From Thermodesulfobacteriota bacterium (lineage in GTDB: Bacteria > Desulfobacterota > GWC2-55-46), in assembly GCA_030583865.1 (NCBI GenBank), contig CP129479.1, positions 1,066,744-1,130,743 of the forward strand: a DNA stretch of 64,000 nucleotides, read 5' to 3'. A program made the translations under genes and the position numbers. Positions 1 through 9,296 of the stretch are shown piece after piece. The notes beneath the pieces are model-generated. The model saw nothing but the letters and a program-made list of their open reading frames with translations, did no database searches and was not told the DNA's origin. The stretch's first letter is position 1; every line of letters begins with the position of its first letter.

Positions 1-61
1 CTTCGCAATCTGGCAACCCATCCGTGGATTGACTGGCAGGGTGTTTTTTTCAACACACTGC
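1..61. repeat. Fragment of interspersed repeat with hairpin, shared with 9297-9426
   Basis: Bases 1-26 match 9399-9424 with a single mismatch. Bases 36-61 form a ten-pair hairpin with one mismatch and a T-rich loop, whose base touches the stop codon of the carboxylase gene. No T-run follows the stem on the minus strand, so it is not a classical intrinsic terminator, but it could still stop or protect that transcript. The element is cut by the window edge. Confidence 0.5.
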
Positions 62-1962
62 TATTCCTTCTCGACCTCCATGAGGGTCTCATCCGGGTTC
101 ACGGAATCGCCTATCTTTACGAGCACCTTCTTAACGACTCCGCTTATCGGGGTGTGCACCTCGTTCTCCATCTTCATGGCCTCGACCGTAAGGACGGTGT
201 CGCCCTCAGAGACCTTGCTCCCCACGCTCACCTTTATTGACGTGACCTTGCCGGGGATGGGGGTCGTTACGTCCCCTTCCTTTTTGGCTTTGGGCCTTAT
301 GGACTGGGTGATGGAGGAGCGCTCTATCTCGCCGGCGGTCGTGGGAATGACCTCGGTGAGGGACTCTATCATCACCTCTTCGAGCTTGCCGTCTATCGAG
401 ATGAAGAACGGCCTCTTGCCCTCGACCCTGTGCCCGGCGCCAGCGACCTTTATCTTGTAGTTCTCGCCGTGGACCGTGACGTTGAATTCGCTGGGCGCGA
501 GGTGGGGGGCCGTATGCCCCGCGTCCGCAGCGGGCTGGAATTCCTCTTCGAGCGGCTCGGGCTCGAGCTTCCCGTTGTCCCTCTGCTCGAAGAACTCGAG
601 CGCGACCATGGGGAAAAGGGCGTAGGAGAGGACGTCCTCTATGGACTTGGCCTTCCCGTCTATGTCCCTCATGACCTTGTCGAGCTCGGGCTCGAGGAGG
701 TCAGCCGGCCTGCAGGTGATGGGCTTTTCGTCGCCTATGGCGAGCTTTCTCGCGGTCTCGTCTATCTGGCCCGGAGGGTTCCCGTAGAGGCCCTTGAAGT
801 AGTTCCTGGTTTCGCTCGTTATGACCTTGTACCGTTCGCCCATGAGGACGTTCAGGGTAGCCTGCGTGCCCACTACCTGGCTCGTCGGGGTGACCAGCGG
901 CGGAAACCCCATGTCCTTCCTTACCTTGGGTATCTCCTCGAAGACCTCGTCCATCTTGTCGAGCGCGTTCTGCTCCCTGAGCTGGTTCGCGAGGTTCGAT
1001 ATCATGCCGCCGGGAATCTGCACCACGAGCGTCTTCGGGTTTATGGCCGTGTACTCGCTTTCGAACTTCTTGTACTTCCTCCGTATGTCCCTGAACCTGT
1101 CTGCTATCTCGGCCAAAAGCCCGAGGTCGAGGCCGGTGGAATATGGCGAGCCGTTGAGCGCCGCGACCATGCTCTCGGTCGGCGGCTGCGAGGTCCCTGA
1201 CGCCAGCGACGATATCGCGGTGTCGACTATGTCGGCCCCGGCCTCTATGGCCTTCAGGTAGCTCATGGACGCGAGGCCCGAAGAGTCGTGCGAGTGTATG
1301 TGTATGGGGAGGGTTACCCTGGCCCGCATCTTCGTGACGAGGTCAAAGGCCGCAACCGGCGTAAGGAGCCCGGCCATGTCCTTTATGCAGATGGTGTCGG
1401 CCCCCATCTTCACAAGCTTCAATGCCAGGTCAACGAACCCCTCGTGCGTGTGCACCGGGCTAGTGGTGTAGCAGATGGTCGCCTCCACTATGGCCTTCGC
1501 CTCCTTGGCGGCGCGGACCGCGACATCGATGTTCCTCATGTCGTTCAGGGCGTCGAATATCCTGAATACGTCAATCCCGTTCCTAGCGGCCCTCTCCACG
1601 AACTTCTTCACCACATCGTCGGAATAGTGCCTGTAGCCCACGAGGTTCTGGCCGCGCAAGAGCATCTGGAGCCTGGTGTTGGGTATGGCCTTCCGGAGGA
1701 GCTTGAGCCTCTCCCAGGGGTCTTCCTTGAGGAAACGGAGGCACGAGTCGAAGGTGGCTCCGCCCCAGGCCTCGAGCGACCAGTACCCGACCCTGTCCAG
1801 CATGGAGGCGACCTCTATCATGTCGGCGGTCCTCATCCTGGTGGCGAGGAGGGACTGGTGGGAGTCCCTGAGGATCGTGTCGGTTATCCACGTCCTCTTG
1901 TCGGTCCTCGGCTTGATCTTGAAATCCGCCCTGGAAGCGGCGGTTGCGGTCTTTTCAGCCAT
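61..1962 (-). CDS. pycB: Pyruvate carboxylase subunit B / oxaloacetate decarboxylase alpha-type, biotinylated
   Basis: This is the carboxyltransferase half of a two-subunit biotin carboxylase; with the adjacent biotin carboxylase it most likely makes oxaloacetate from pyruvate in the cytoplasm. The 633-residue protein has an HMGL-like TIM barrel at about residues 25-300 (TDTILRDSHQSLLATR at its start, HIHSHDSSG metal-site region), a conserved carboxylase domain to about 470, and a C-terminal biotinyl domain with EAMKMEN, biotin lysine K597. Length fits OadA/PycB. It lies 19 bp downstream of the biotin carboxylase gene and is surely co-transcribed. No membrane beta or gamma decarboxylase subunits are seen, which favours anaplerotic pyruvate carboxylase over the sodium-pumping decarboxylase. 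Family certain, precise substrate inferred. Confidence 0.93.
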   Translation of the reverse strand: MAEKTATAASRADFKIKPRTDKRTWITDTILRDSHQSLLATRMRTADMIEVASMLDRVGYWSLEAWGGATFDSCLRFLKEDPWERLKLLRKAIPNTRLQMLLRGQNLVGYRHYSDDVVKKFVERAARNGIDVFRIFDALNDMRNIDVAVRAAKEAKAIVEATICYTTSPVHTHEGFVDLALKLVKMGADTICIKDMAGLLTPVAAFDLVTKMRARVTLPIHIHSHDSSGLASMSYLKAIEAGADIVDTAISSLASGTSQPPTESMVAALNGSPYSTGLDLGLLAEIADRFRDIRRKYKKFESEYTAINPKTLVVQIPGGMISNLANQLREQNALDKMDEVFEEIPKVRKDMGFPPLVTPTSQVVGTQATLNVLMGERYKVITSETRNYFKGLYGNPPGQIDETARKLAIGDEKPITCRPADLLEPELDKVMRDIDGKAKSIEDVLSYALFPMVALEFFEQRDNGKLEPEPLEEEFQPAADAGHTAPHLAPSEFNVTVHGENYKIKVAGAGHRVEGKRPFFISIDGKLEEVMIESLTEVIPTTAGEIERSSITQSIRPKAKKEGDVTTPIPGKVTSIKVSVGSKVSEGDTVLTVEAMKMENEVHTPISGVVKKVLVKIGDSVNPDETLMEVEKE

Positions 1963-1981
1963 CTTGAGACGCCTCCGTCTT

Positions 1982-3406
1982 TTATAACCCGTGGTGGGCC
2001 GCTATTGCCGCGGCAATAGCGGCGACCAGGTCCGTGGGCTCGCCGTACTCGTCATATTCCATGAGTTCCGGCTTTCTGTCTATGAATCCGGTATCGAACC
2101 TGCCCATTCTGAAATCCTCGTCCTCCATTATCTTCTGGAGGAAGGGGATGGTGGTCTTTACGCCCCTTATGACGAACTCCTCGAGGCAGCGGTGCATGCG
2201 CCTTACGGTCTCGTCCCAGGTGGTGCCGCGCACCACGAGCTTTGTGACGAGCGAGTCGTAGCAGTTGGGTATGATGAAATCCTTGTAGATGGCCCCGTCT
2301 ATCCGGACACCTATGCCGCCCGGCGAGTAGTAGGAGGTAACTTTCCCGAAGGACGGGAGGAAGTTGTTCTTCGGGTCCTCGGCGCAGATGCGGCATTCCA
2401 TCGCGAAGCCGTTTATCCTCACGTCCTCCTGGTTAAAGCCGAGCGGCATGCCGGCGGCTATCTCTATCTGCTTCTTGACGAGGTCGATGCCAGTTACCTC
2501 CTCGGTAATGGGGTGCTCGACCTGGATCCTGGTGTTCATCTCCAGGAAATAGAAGTTCCTGTCGTTGTCGACCAGGAATTCGACCGTCCCAGCGTTGGTG
2601 TAGTCCGCTGCCCTTGCCGCCTTTACAGCGGCCTCGCCCATGCGCTTCCGGAGGTCGTCGTCCAGTATGAGGGAGGGGGTTATCTCCACGAGCTTCTGGT
2701 GGCGCCTCTGTATGGAGCAGTCCCTTTCGCCCATGTGGACGATGTTGCCGTGGCTGTCGGCCATTATCTGGAACTCGATGTGGTGCGGCTTCTCAAGGAA
2801 CTTCTCAAGGAATACCTCGGAAACGCCGAATGCTGCTGCGGATTCCTTCTTCGCGGTGGTAATGGAGTCCACCAGCTCCTTTTCGGTCCGGGCGACCCTC
2901 AAGCCCCTGCCGCCGCCTCCGCCCGAGGCCTTGACCATTATGGGATAGCCGATCTTCGTGGCGAAAGCAATGGCCTCTTCCACGTCCTTTATCGAGTCCT
3001 CGGTCCCGGGGAGTATGGGCACCCCGGCCTTCAGCATCATCTTCCGGGCCATGACCTTGTCGCCCATCTCGGCGATGGTCTTGCTGGACGGGCCGATGAA
3101 GGTGATGCCCTTTTTCGTGCAGAGCTGGGGGAACCTGGGGTTTTCCGAAAGGAAGCCGTAGCCCGGATGGATGGCGTCCACGCCGACCTTTGTCGCGAGG
3201 TCCACGAGCCTGTGGATATTGAGATAGCCCTGGATGGGGCCTGGGCCCACCATGTAGGACTCGTCCGCCTTCTTGACGTAGAGGGAGGTCGAGTCCTCCT
3301 CGGAGTAGATGGCCACGGTGGCTATCCCGAGCTCCCTGCAGGCCCTTATGACCCTGGTGGCTATTTCGCCCCTGTTGGCGACCAAGACTTTTTTGAAGAG
3401 TCCCAA
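1982..3406 (-). CDS. pycA: Biotin carboxylase, pyruvate carboxylase subunit A
   Basis: ATP-dependent carboxylation of biotin for the PycB partner directly downstream. The protein has the biotin carboxylase N domain (LFKKVLVANRGEIATRVIRA), an ATP-grasp domain with the glycine-rich loop KASGGGGGRGLRVA, the catalytic segment EMNTRIQVEHPITEEVTGID, and the C-terminal domain ending near residue 470. I start at the TTG at 3406, which has GGGGAG a few bases upstream and begins directly at the family N-terminus; the open frame extends 24 codons further without similarity. The resulting 474 residues is a normal AccC/PycA length. It could also serve acetyl-CoA carboxylase, but the pairing with pycB argues for pyruvate carboxylase. 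Confidence 0.92.
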   Translation of the reverse strand: MGLFKKVLVANRGEIATRVIRACRELGIATVAIYSEEDSTSLYVKKADESYMVGPGPIQGYLNIHRLVDLATKVGVDAIHPGYGFLSENPRFPQLCTKKGITFIGPSSKTIAEMGDKVMARKMMLKAGVPILPGTEDSIKDVEEAIAFATKIGYPIMVKASGGGGGRGLRVARTEKELVDSITTAKKESAAAFGVSEVFLEKFLEKPHHIEFQIMADSHGNIVHMGERDCSIQRRHQKLVEITPSLILDDDLRKRMGEAAVKAARAADYTNAGTVEFLVDNDRNFYFLEMNTRIQVEHPITEEVTGIDLVKKQIEIAAGMPLGFNQEDVRINGFAMECRICAEDPKNNFLPSFGKVTSYYSPGGIGVRIDGAIYKDFIIPNCYDSLVTKLVVRGTTWDETVRRMHRCLEEFVIRGVKTTIPFLQKIMEDEDFRMGRFDTGFIDRKPELMEYDEYGEPTDLVAAIAAAIAAHHGL

Positions 3407-3475
3407 TTTACTCCCCGTATCCGGTGTGATTCGCGCTCTCTTTCGGAGTCGCAAAAGGTACAAACCGCAATGAAA

Positions 3476-3505
3476 CATTTAGCCAAGAACGGCCCGATAA
3501 GTCAA
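3476..3505 (-). promoter_or_regulatory. Possible sigma-70 promoter of pycA-pycB
   Basis: Reading the minus strand: TTGACT, an 18-base spacer, then TAAATG, about 70 bases upstream of the TTG start. The -35 is good, the -10 is mediocre. Confidence 0.35.
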
Positions 3506-3534
3506 GTAAATAAAAGCCTTATAAAGGAAAAAGG

Positions 3535-4947
3535 TCAGTTGCCCTGAGCATCATGAGGGCGCTTTGCGATTGCAGCGGCGTCTGTAAGCCGCTTTATCGC
3601 AAGGTCCCTGCCCATGGCGCTCAAGGTCTCGAAGATCCCCGGGCTGACGGTCGCGCCGGTGAGGGCCACCCTTACGGGCTGGGCGAGCTTCCCGAGCTTG
3701 AGGCTGCGCTCTTCGAGGAGCGAGTTGAAGGCCGCCTCAAGCTCCTTTTCCGTGAACGAGGGGAGGGCTGAGAGGCGCTCAAGGAGGTCTTCGAAAAGCC
3801 CGGCGCTATCGGGGGTAAGGAACTTCTCCCTGGCCTTGGGGTCGTAATCGACAGTCTCCCTGAAGTAGAATAGCGAGCCTTCCGCCATCTCCTTCAAGGT
3901 CCTCGCCCGCTCCTGCAGGGTCTTTATTATGGCCGGGAGCCTCGGGTCGCCGGAGGCGTCCACCCCGAGCTCCTTCCAGAATGGGAGCATGAGAGGCATA
4001 AGCTCCTCGGGGGAGGACGATTTTATGTAATGCTGGTTGAGCCAGAGTAGTTTTTCCGGGTTGAAGACCCCCGAGGACTTCCCGACGCTATCGAGTGAGA
4101 ACTTCTCTATAAGCTCTTTCATCGAGAATATCTCCTGGTCGCCGTGCGACCAGCCGAGCCTGGCGAGATAGTTTACGAGGGCATGGGGCAGGTATCCCAT
4201 CTCCTTGTAGGCCATGACGGAAGTTGCGCCGTGGCGCTTGGAAAGCCGGGTCTTGTCCGACCCTAAAATCATGGGGAGATGCGCGAATACCGGGACCTCG
4301 TACCCGAGGGCGCGGTAGAGGAGTATCTGCTTTGGGGTGTTGTTTATGTGGTCGTCCCCCCTTATGACATGGGTCATTCCCATCTCGGCGTCGTCCACCA
4401 CGACACAGAAGTTGTAGGTAGGGGTCGCGTCGCTACGGAGTACGACCAGGTCCTCGATTGTCGAGTTCTCGAAGGAGATCACTCCCTTTATCTCGTCCTT
4501 GAAAGAGGTAACGCCCGGAGGCACCCTGAACCGTAGCGCAAAAGGCAGGTCGGGCCGGTCGGCCCTTTCCCTGCATCTGCCGTCGTACATGGGCGGGCGG
4601 CCCGCCTTCATGGCGGCCTCCCTTCTCGATTCAAGCTCCCCGGGAGTGCAGTAGCAGCGGTAGAGGTGCCCTTTTTCCAATAGCTCCCCGGCCCGTTTCC
4701 TGTACTCGTCGAACCTCTTGCTCTGGAAGAATGGGCCTTCGTCCCAGGTAAGGCCGAGCCATTCCATGCCGTCGAGAATGGCCTGGATGGACTCCTGCGT
4801 GGAGCGGGCCACGTCGGTGTCCTCTATCCGGAGGACGAACTTCCCCTTATGGCGCCTGGCGAAGAGCAGGTTGAAGAGAGCGGTCCTTGCCCCTCCGATG
4901 TGAAGGTATCCGGTGGGGCTCGGGGCGAATCTTGTGCGTATGGTCAA
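3535..4947 (-). CDS. gltX: Glutamyl-tRNA synthetase
   Basis: Charges tRNA-Glu with glutamate (or tRNA-Gln in organisms using the amidotransferase route). Class I synthetase signatures are clear: [13 protein letters not shown] at residues 8-19 (HIGH motif) and [10 protein letters not shown] (KMSKS motif) in the middle. A CYC...C arrangement after residue 98 may be a zinc site. Length of 470 residues is typical. The start is TTG at 4947 with AGGAGG seven bases upstream. The gene is followed by pycA-pycB in the same direction but with a plausible separate promoter between. A copy of the 145-bp repeat lies 17 bp upstream of the start, so transcription must originate in or beyond that element. Confidence 0.96.
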   Translation of the reverse strand: MTIRTRFAPSPTGYLHIGGARTALFNLLFARRHKGKFVLRIEDTDVARSTQESIQAILDGMEWLGLTWDEGPFFQSKRFDEYRKRAGELLEKGHLYRCYCTPGELESRREAAMKAGRPPMYDGRCRERADRPDLPFALRFRVPPGVTSFKDEIKGVISFENSTIEDLVVLRSDATPTYNFCVVVDDAEMGMTHVIRGDDHINNTPKQILLYRALGYEVPVFAHLPMILGSDKTRLSKRHGATSVMAYKEMGYLPHALVNYLARLGWSHGDQEIFSMKELIEKFSLDSVGKSSGVFNPEKLLWLNQHYIKSSSPEELMPLMLPFWKELGVDASGDPRLPAIIKTLQERARTLKEMAEGSLFYFRETVDYDPKAREKFLTPDSAGLFEDLLERLSALPSFTEKELEAAFNSLLEERSLKLGKLAQPVRVALTGATVSPGIFETLSAMGRDLAIKRLTDAAAIAKRPHDAQGN

Positions 4948-4963
4948 AGCGGTCCTCCTGATA

Positions 4964-5108
4964 AGGGTGCCCTTTAAAAATAGCTCTTTTCCCCGATCTC
5001 TTCGTTAGGGCGGAAGTAAAAATGCTCACATATTGACATATATGCTGCGCTTTTTACTTCCACCCTGCCTCGACCTCGTGAAAAATAGCTGATTTTTAAA
5101 GGCACCCT
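4964..5108. repeat. 145-bp palindromic interspersed element, copy 1
   Basis: Terminal inverted repeats run AGGGTGCCCTTTAAAAAT and ATTTTTAAAGGCACCCT, so the element ends are nearly perfect complements. The centre carries the family core: GTAAAAATGCTCACATAT, four bases, ATATGCTGCGCTTTTTAC. It sits between gltX and the MEMO-like gene. No open reading frame is inside. See the findings for the family. Confidence 0.85.
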
Positions 5109-5148
5109 GAAGCTGTTAGAGCAAACCTGTAATAAAAACGAACGCTCA

Positions 5149-5949
5149 TCAGCAGATGATTATCCCGGCATACCCGACTACCTGTCCCAGGTCGCCGTTC
5201 ACCTCTCCCGATGTCGCGTATTTAACGAGAGCCGCCTTGGTTGCTCCGAGTTCCCTTGCCGCCACAATGGCGATGGCAGCAGGGACGGCCCCGCACATGC
5301 TTATGTCCTCTTCGGACGTCACCTGAAGGAGACCTGCCGAGTCAAGTGCCAGTATCCTGTCGATAGCGAGGCGGTCCTTCTGCCTTGCGATGCCGTCCTC
5401 CTCGTAGTGGCTCATGTCCGTGCTCGCTATGATGAGCGAGCCCCCTTCGAGCCCGGATATGGCTCTGGCGATCGACTTGCCGATCTCAATGCAATCCTTC
5501 TCGTCCGCCCTCAATATGGTGACCGGGACGATCAGTGCAACCGGATTACGGGCCAGTATGAAAGGGAGCTGGACCTCGAGCGAATGCTCGAAAAGGTGCG
5601 CCTCCGTATCGGCTGAAAAGAGTTTCGAGCCGCCTCTCAGCATGGAAGCGGCCTCTTCGTCTATTTTAAGGCTTCCGAGCGGGGTATCCCACTCGCCCTC
5701 GGGCCAGACCGAAACCCTCTTCCCGAGCCCCGTGTGGTTGGGCCCAATGAGAAAGACCCTTTCAGGGACCCGCACCCTCGCGTAGACGCTCCCGGCAACG
5801 TCCCCTGAATACATGTATCCGGCATGGGGCGCTATTATCGCCCTTGCGTCCTCTGCCCGGCTGTGGGTAAGGAGCTTCTCGACCGCTTCCCTGAGGGCGG
5901 CCTTCTCGCCGGGGTAGAACCTCCCGGCAACCGCTGATTCTCTTTTCAT
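5149..5949 (-). CDS. AmmeMemoRadiSam system protein B (MEMO1 family)
   Basis: A 266-residue member of the MEMO1/AmmeMemoRadiSam-B family, structurally related to extradiol dioxygenases, of unsettled bacterial function. Visible family signatures are the N-terminal SAVAGRFYPG, IAPHAGYMYSG, GPNHTG, EHSLEVQLPF, STDMSHYEED and CGAVPAA. The histidines in the HAGY, NHTG and MSHYE motifs are those expected to line the metal-binding pocket. The partner genes (AMMECR1-domain protein and radical SAM protein) are not adjacent in this window. The gene is divergent from the HAD phosphatase at 6105. Confidence 0.88.
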   Translation of the reverse strand: MKRESAVAGRFYPGEKAALREAVEKLLTHSRAEDARAIIAPHAGYMYSGDVAGSVYARVRVPERVFLIGPNHTGLGKRVSVWPEGEWDTPLGSLKIDEEAASMLRGGSKLFSADTEAHLFEHSLEVQLPFILARNPVALIVPVTILRADEKDCIEIGKSIARAISGLEGGSLIIASTDMSHYEEDGIARQKDRLAIDRILALDSAGLLQVTSEEDISMCGAVPAAIAIVAARELGATKAALVKYATSGEVNGDLGQVVGYAGIIIC

Positions 5950-6047
5950 ATCTTGTACTTCGCCCTCGTCTGGGCGGCTAACGATATTACCAGACAGGGC
6001 CCTGAATGTAAAGCCGTAAGCCGCGGCGGAAAGCGGCGTTAGGCGTA

Positions 6048-6076
6048 TTCACAGCGGCTCCGCGTTATGCTATACT
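6048..6076 (+). promoter_or_regulatory. Sigma-70 promoter of HAD phosphatase
   Basis: TTCACA, 17-base spacer, TATACT, ending 28 bases before the ATG at 6105. Confidence 0.5.
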
Positions 6077-6104
6077 CACCGGAATCCATTTGAGAAGGGG
6101 AGAG

Positions 6105-6752
6105 ATGGAAACGGAACTCATCATTTTCGACCTTGACGGCACTCTCATAGATTCGAGCGAGGACATCGCCTGGTCCGCGAACAGGACGCTTGCGGCAATG
6201 GGTCACAGTGAGATGGAGCCGGGGGAGATAATCGGCCACATCGGATGGGGCGTAAAGCCCCTACTTCAGAAACTCATGCCAGGCGAGAGCGAGGAGAGGA
6301 TAGCCGAGGCGCGTCTCAAGTTCCTCGATTTCTACGGCGGCCACCTCGTAATAAAGACCAGACTTTACCACGGGGTGGAGGATACAGTGAATCACTTCCA
6401 CTACGCCGGAAAGAAAATGGCCGTGGTTACGAACAAGCCCTTCGGGTTGGCCGACCGGATACTCGATTCCTTCGGCCTCAAGAGGTTTTTCCCGCTCATA
6501 CTCGGCGGCGACTCGCTCCCCAACAAGAAACCGCACCCCGAGCCCATAGAGAAGGCCATCAGGGAGTTGTCCTGCAGGCCCGAGAGGACGGCCGTGGTCG
6601 GCGACAGCCCCGTTGACTGCGAGGCGGGAAAGGCCGCCGGGGCCTATACTGTCGGCGTTTCCTACGGCTTCAGGGGCAGGGGAGAACTCGCAAGCGCCGG
6701 CTGCGACATCATCGTGGACGACTTCCCGTCCCTTAGGAAAGCGCTCGGGTAA
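6105..6752 (+). CDS. HAD-family phosphatase, phosphoglycolate phosphatase-like
   Basis: A 215-residue haloacid dehalogenase hydrolase probably acting on 2-phosphoglycolate or another small phosphomonoester. Motif I is FDLDGTLIDSS with nucleophile D9 and general acid D11; motif II is VVTNKPFG; the motif III lysine is in LPNKKPHPEP; motif IV is VVGDSPVDCEAGKAAG. The helical cap lies between motifs I and II. I start at the ATG at 6105 (GGGGAGAG just upstream); a TTG five codons earlier has no better ribosome site. Substrate cannot be set from sequence alone; a Gph-like role is the usual annotation. Confidence 0.85.
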   Translation: METELIIFDLDGTLIDSSEDIAWSANRTLAAMGHSEMEPGEIIGHIGWGVKPLLQKLMPGESEERIAEARLKFLDFYGGHLVIKTRLYHGVEDTVNHFHYAGKKMAVVTNKPFGLADRILDSFGLKRFFPLILGGDSLPNKKPHPEPIEKAIRELSCRPERTAVVGDSPVDCEAGKAAGAYTVGVSYGFRGRGELASAGCDIIVDDFPSLRKALG

Positions 6753-6818
6753 AGGCCCAAGCCGCCATTCCCAAACCTGCTATACTGGTAATGTCGCTAC
6801 CTGACCGGACATTACCGC

Positions 6819-7865
6819 ATGGACCCTCAAACGCACACAAGGCGAACGGCCCTCAAGGCGATGGCGGCTTCGGGGATGCTCCTCCTCTGGGGGGAGATGC
6901 CCGTCATGGCCGAGGTCTTTTCAAGGCCGAAGACTCTGAGGGAGCCGAGGCTCCGTGAGAACGCCTTTACCGGGGGCGGCGCATCGCTCGTCTCGGTCGC
7001 AACCGGAAAGACCGTGGATGAGATGGTCGAGGAGGCTGTCGACCTTATCGGCGGCTTCGACAGGCTCGGCCTCTCCGGAAAGACCGTACTCCTCAAACCC
7101 AACGTCGTATCAGGCGAGGCGAACCCGGCAACGACAAACCCCGAGGTGGTCGGGGCGGTCGTAAGGGCGGTCTCAAGGCGCGGGGCCAAAAAGGTCTACG
7201 TTGGCGACATGTCCGCCCTTCGTACGATATCCACCAGGCGGAACATGAACCGGAACGGGATACTCAAGGCCGCGTCCGACAACGGCGCGGAGGTAATCAT
7301 ATTCGAGGACTTCGAGTGGCACACGGTCCCGCTCGAAGGAACAAGGCATCTGACCGAGGCCTACGTGACCGAATGGATATACAGGCCGGACATAATAATA
7401 AACCTGCCGGTAGTCAAGACGCACAGGTCCGCGAGCTACTCCATAACCCTCAAGAACTTCATCGGCTGCACGCATCTCCGCCAGCGGCCCTATCTCATCG
7501 GCCCCTCTCATTGGGAGGAGCTCATCTCAGAGTTCAACGCTGCATACGCCCCGGAGCTCAACATAGTCGACGGGACCGTCTCCATGATAGAGGGCGGCCC
7601 CTGGCAGGGTACCCCGGCAAAGACAAACCTCATAATCGCGAGCGGGGATAGAATCGCGGCTGACATTGCCGGGCTCGGCCTCATAAGGTCTTTCGGCAAA
7701 TGGGAGCCGGTCACCTCAAAGCCAGTCTGGGAGCAGAGGCAGATAATAAGGGGCGTCGAGCTCGGCCTGGGCAGGGGAAGAGACGGGATTAAGCTTGTAG
7801 CAGGGGGCGGCGGCGTGGAATTCGAGCGGCTTGTCTCAGGGATAAGGGAGAATGCCGGGCTTTGA
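6819..7865 (+). CDS. DUF362 domain protein with twin-arginine-like leader
   Basis: A 348-residue DUF362 family protein. The N-terminus MDPQTHTRRTALKAMAASGM has a pair of arginines followed by a hydrophobic stretch, resembling a Tat signal for an exported folded protein. Body motifs include KTVLLKPNVVSGEANPATTN, VYVGDMSA, INLPVVKTHRSASYSITLKN and NIVDGTVSMIEGGPWQGTP, all typical of DUF362. No CxxCxxC ferredoxin module is present, unlike the longer DUF362-ferredoxin proteins. Function is unknown for the family. It is encoded between the phosphatase and the di-haem peroxidase, which has its own promoter. Confidence 0.8.
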   Translation: MDPQTHTRRTALKAMAASGMLLLWGEMPVMAEVFSRPKTLREPRLRENAFTGGGASLVSVATGKTVDEMVEEAVDLIGGFDRLGLSGKTVLLKPNVVSGEANPATTNPEVVGAVVRAVSRRGAKKVYVGDMSALRTISTRRNMNRNGILKAASDNGAEVIIFEDFEWHTVPLEGTRHLTEAYVTEWIYRPDIIINLPVVKTHRSASYSITLKNFIGCTHLRQRPYLIGPSHWEELISEFNAAYAPELNIVDGTVSMIEGGPWQGTPAKTNLIIASGDRIAADIAGLGLIRSFGKWEPVTSKPVWEQRQIIRGVELGLGRGRDGIKLVAGGGGVEFERLVSGIRENAGL

Positions 7866-7875
7866 CGGCCCGTCT

Positions 7876-7904
7876 TTGACACCATCCGTGCTTTACGATA
7901 TATT
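7876..7904 (+). promoter_or_regulatory. Sigma-70 promoter of the di-haem peroxidase
   Basis: TTGACA, 17-base spacer, TATATT, 28 bases before the ATG. A near-consensus match. Confidence 0.65.
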
Positions 7905-7931
7905 CCCTGAAAATAGACGGAGGGAGTACCA

Positions 7932-8876
7932 ATGAAAAGAACGATACTGACCGCCTTTGCATTATTTTTCGCGTTGTCTGCAGAGGTGTCCGCAACGGAG
8001 ATATTGCCCGCGGTACCGCCGATTCCGGCTGACAACACAATGACCCAGGAGAAGGTCGAGCTCGGGAAGATGCTCTTTTTCGACCCGAGGCTTTCGTCCA
8101 CAGGCGCGGTAAGCTGTGCTTCCTGCCACAACCCGGCCTTCGCCTTTACCGACAGGCTGCCGCTCGCCCTCGGCCACAAGCACCAGGCAGGGCCCAGGAA
8201 CACCCCAACGGTCCTTAATTCGGCCTTCCTTACTTCCCAGTTCTGGGACGGCAGGGCCGCGACCCTCGAGGAGCAGGCGCTCGGGCCGGTGCAGGCCGCG
8301 GTAGAGATGAACGAGACCCTCGATAACATGGTAAGGAAGCTCAAGGCGATACCTGCCTACGCGGAGAGGTTCAAGCAGGTATTCGGCGGCAAGGACCCGG
8401 TCACGCCGGAGAACACGGCCAAGGCGATGGCCGCGTTCGAAAGGACGCTCATAACCACCAACTCGCCTTTTGACAGGTTCCTCATGGGCGACGAGGGCGC
8501 GATAAGCGCGGACGCAAAAAAGGGGTGGGAGCTTTTCAGGAACAAGGGCTGCACCGCGTGCCACAACGGGCCCAACTTCACTAACGGCGGCTTTTTCAGG
8601 ATACAGGTGCCGGGTTCAACGGACATGGGTAGGTTCGAGGTGACAGGAAATGAGGATGACAAGTACAAGTTCAGGGTGCAGACGCTCCGGAACGTCGCTC
8701 TCACGTACCCCTATTTCAATAACGGCTCGGTCGCCTCTCTTTCGGACGCGGTTAAGATAATGAGCAGGGAGATGCTCGGCGTCCAGGCGACCGACAAGGA
8801 GGCGGCGCTCATAACCGAGTTCCTGAAGACCCTTACGGGAGAGATGCCGAGGGTTGACGTCCCTGTGCTCCCTTGA
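7932..8876 (+). CDS. Di-haem cytochrome c peroxidase (CcpA/MauG family)
   Basis: Periplasmic di-haem protein that reduces hydrogen peroxide with electrons from cytochromes. The 314-residue precursor has a Sec signal peptide ending near ALSAEVSA (residues 1-21). Two c-type haem sites are visible: CASCH at residues 62-66 and CTACH at 207-211. Other family segments are LGKMLFFDPRLS, GPRNTPTVLNSAF, FWDGRAATLEEQA, AMAAFERTLITTNSPFDRF and LRNVALTYPYFNNGS. The ribosome site is GGAGGGA, and the gene has a strong promoter of its own. A small Met-rich exported protein follows 33 bp downstream and is probably co-transcribed. Confidence 0.94.
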   Translation: MKRTILTAFALFFALSAEVSATEILPAVPPIPADNTMTQEKVELGKMLFFDPRLSSTGAVSCASCHNPAFAFTDRLPLALGHKHQAGPRNTPTVLNSAFLTSQFWDGRAATLEEQALGPVQAAVEMNETLDNMVRKLKAIPAYAERFKQVFGGKDPVTPENTAKAMAAFERTLITTNSPFDRFLMGDEGAISADAKKGWELFRNKGCTACHNGPNFTNGGFFRIQVPGSTDMGRFEVTGNEDDKYKFRVQTLRNVALTYPYFNNGSVASLSDAVKIMSREMLGVQATDKEAALITEFLKTLTGEMPRVDVPVLP

Positions 8877-8909
8877 CCAGGTTTCACTAAACCCCAAGGA
8901 GGTGTCAAA

Positions 8910-9257
8910 ATGAAGATCCTGGTGTTTTTCATAGCCGTGGTCCTTGCAGGCGCTCTTTCAGGCACTCCTGCCCTTGCGGGCCAGGGCAGCGGGCCGGGAC
9001 AGGACGGCAAGATGCCCGGCTCCAAGATGACCGACTCGACGACGAAGGACCGCATGCAGATGCACGAGGACGTCTTGGGCATGATGAAGGAGACGATGGT
9101 CATACTCAGGGACATGAACCACAAGCCCACGGAAGCGCAGCAGAAGAGGCTTGACGAGATGATAACGAAGATAGATGAAATGACGGCCAGGCACCGGGAC
9201 ATGATGGAGAAAAAGAAGGAGAAGATGGAGGATAAGAAGGAGCGGATGAAGAAATAG
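8910..9257 (+). CDS. Small exported Met- and Lys-rich protein, hypothetical
   Basis: I do not recognise a family. The 115-residue product has a clear signal peptide (residues 1-23, ending LAGALSGTPALAG). The mature part is hydrophilic with many methionines, and the last 40 residues are a highly charged helix dominated by Lys, Glu and Met, probably a coiled coil. The ribosome site AAGGAGGTG is perfect. The layout (periplasmic, helical, Met-rich, beside a peroxidase) resembles small metal-binding or Spy-like periplasmic proteins, but no LTxxQ motif is present, so that is only a guess. Confidence 0.7.
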   Translation: MKILVFFIAVVLAGALSGTPALAGQGSGPGQDGKMPGSKMTDSTTKDRMQMHEDVLGMMKETMVILRDMNHKPTEAQQKRLDEMITKIDEMTARHRDMMEKKKEKMEDKKERMKK

Positions 9258-9296
9258 CCCGTCTCCAAGCTTGAAGGATTGGTAATAGCACGGCCC

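Noticed and set aside
430-3547. Long plus-strand ORFs (256, 243 and 518 residues) opposite pycB and pycA
   Set aside because: They are antisense to strongly conserved enzymes, have odd composition (Gly/Leu/Arg/Val-rich, no motifs) and arise from the third-position G+C bias.
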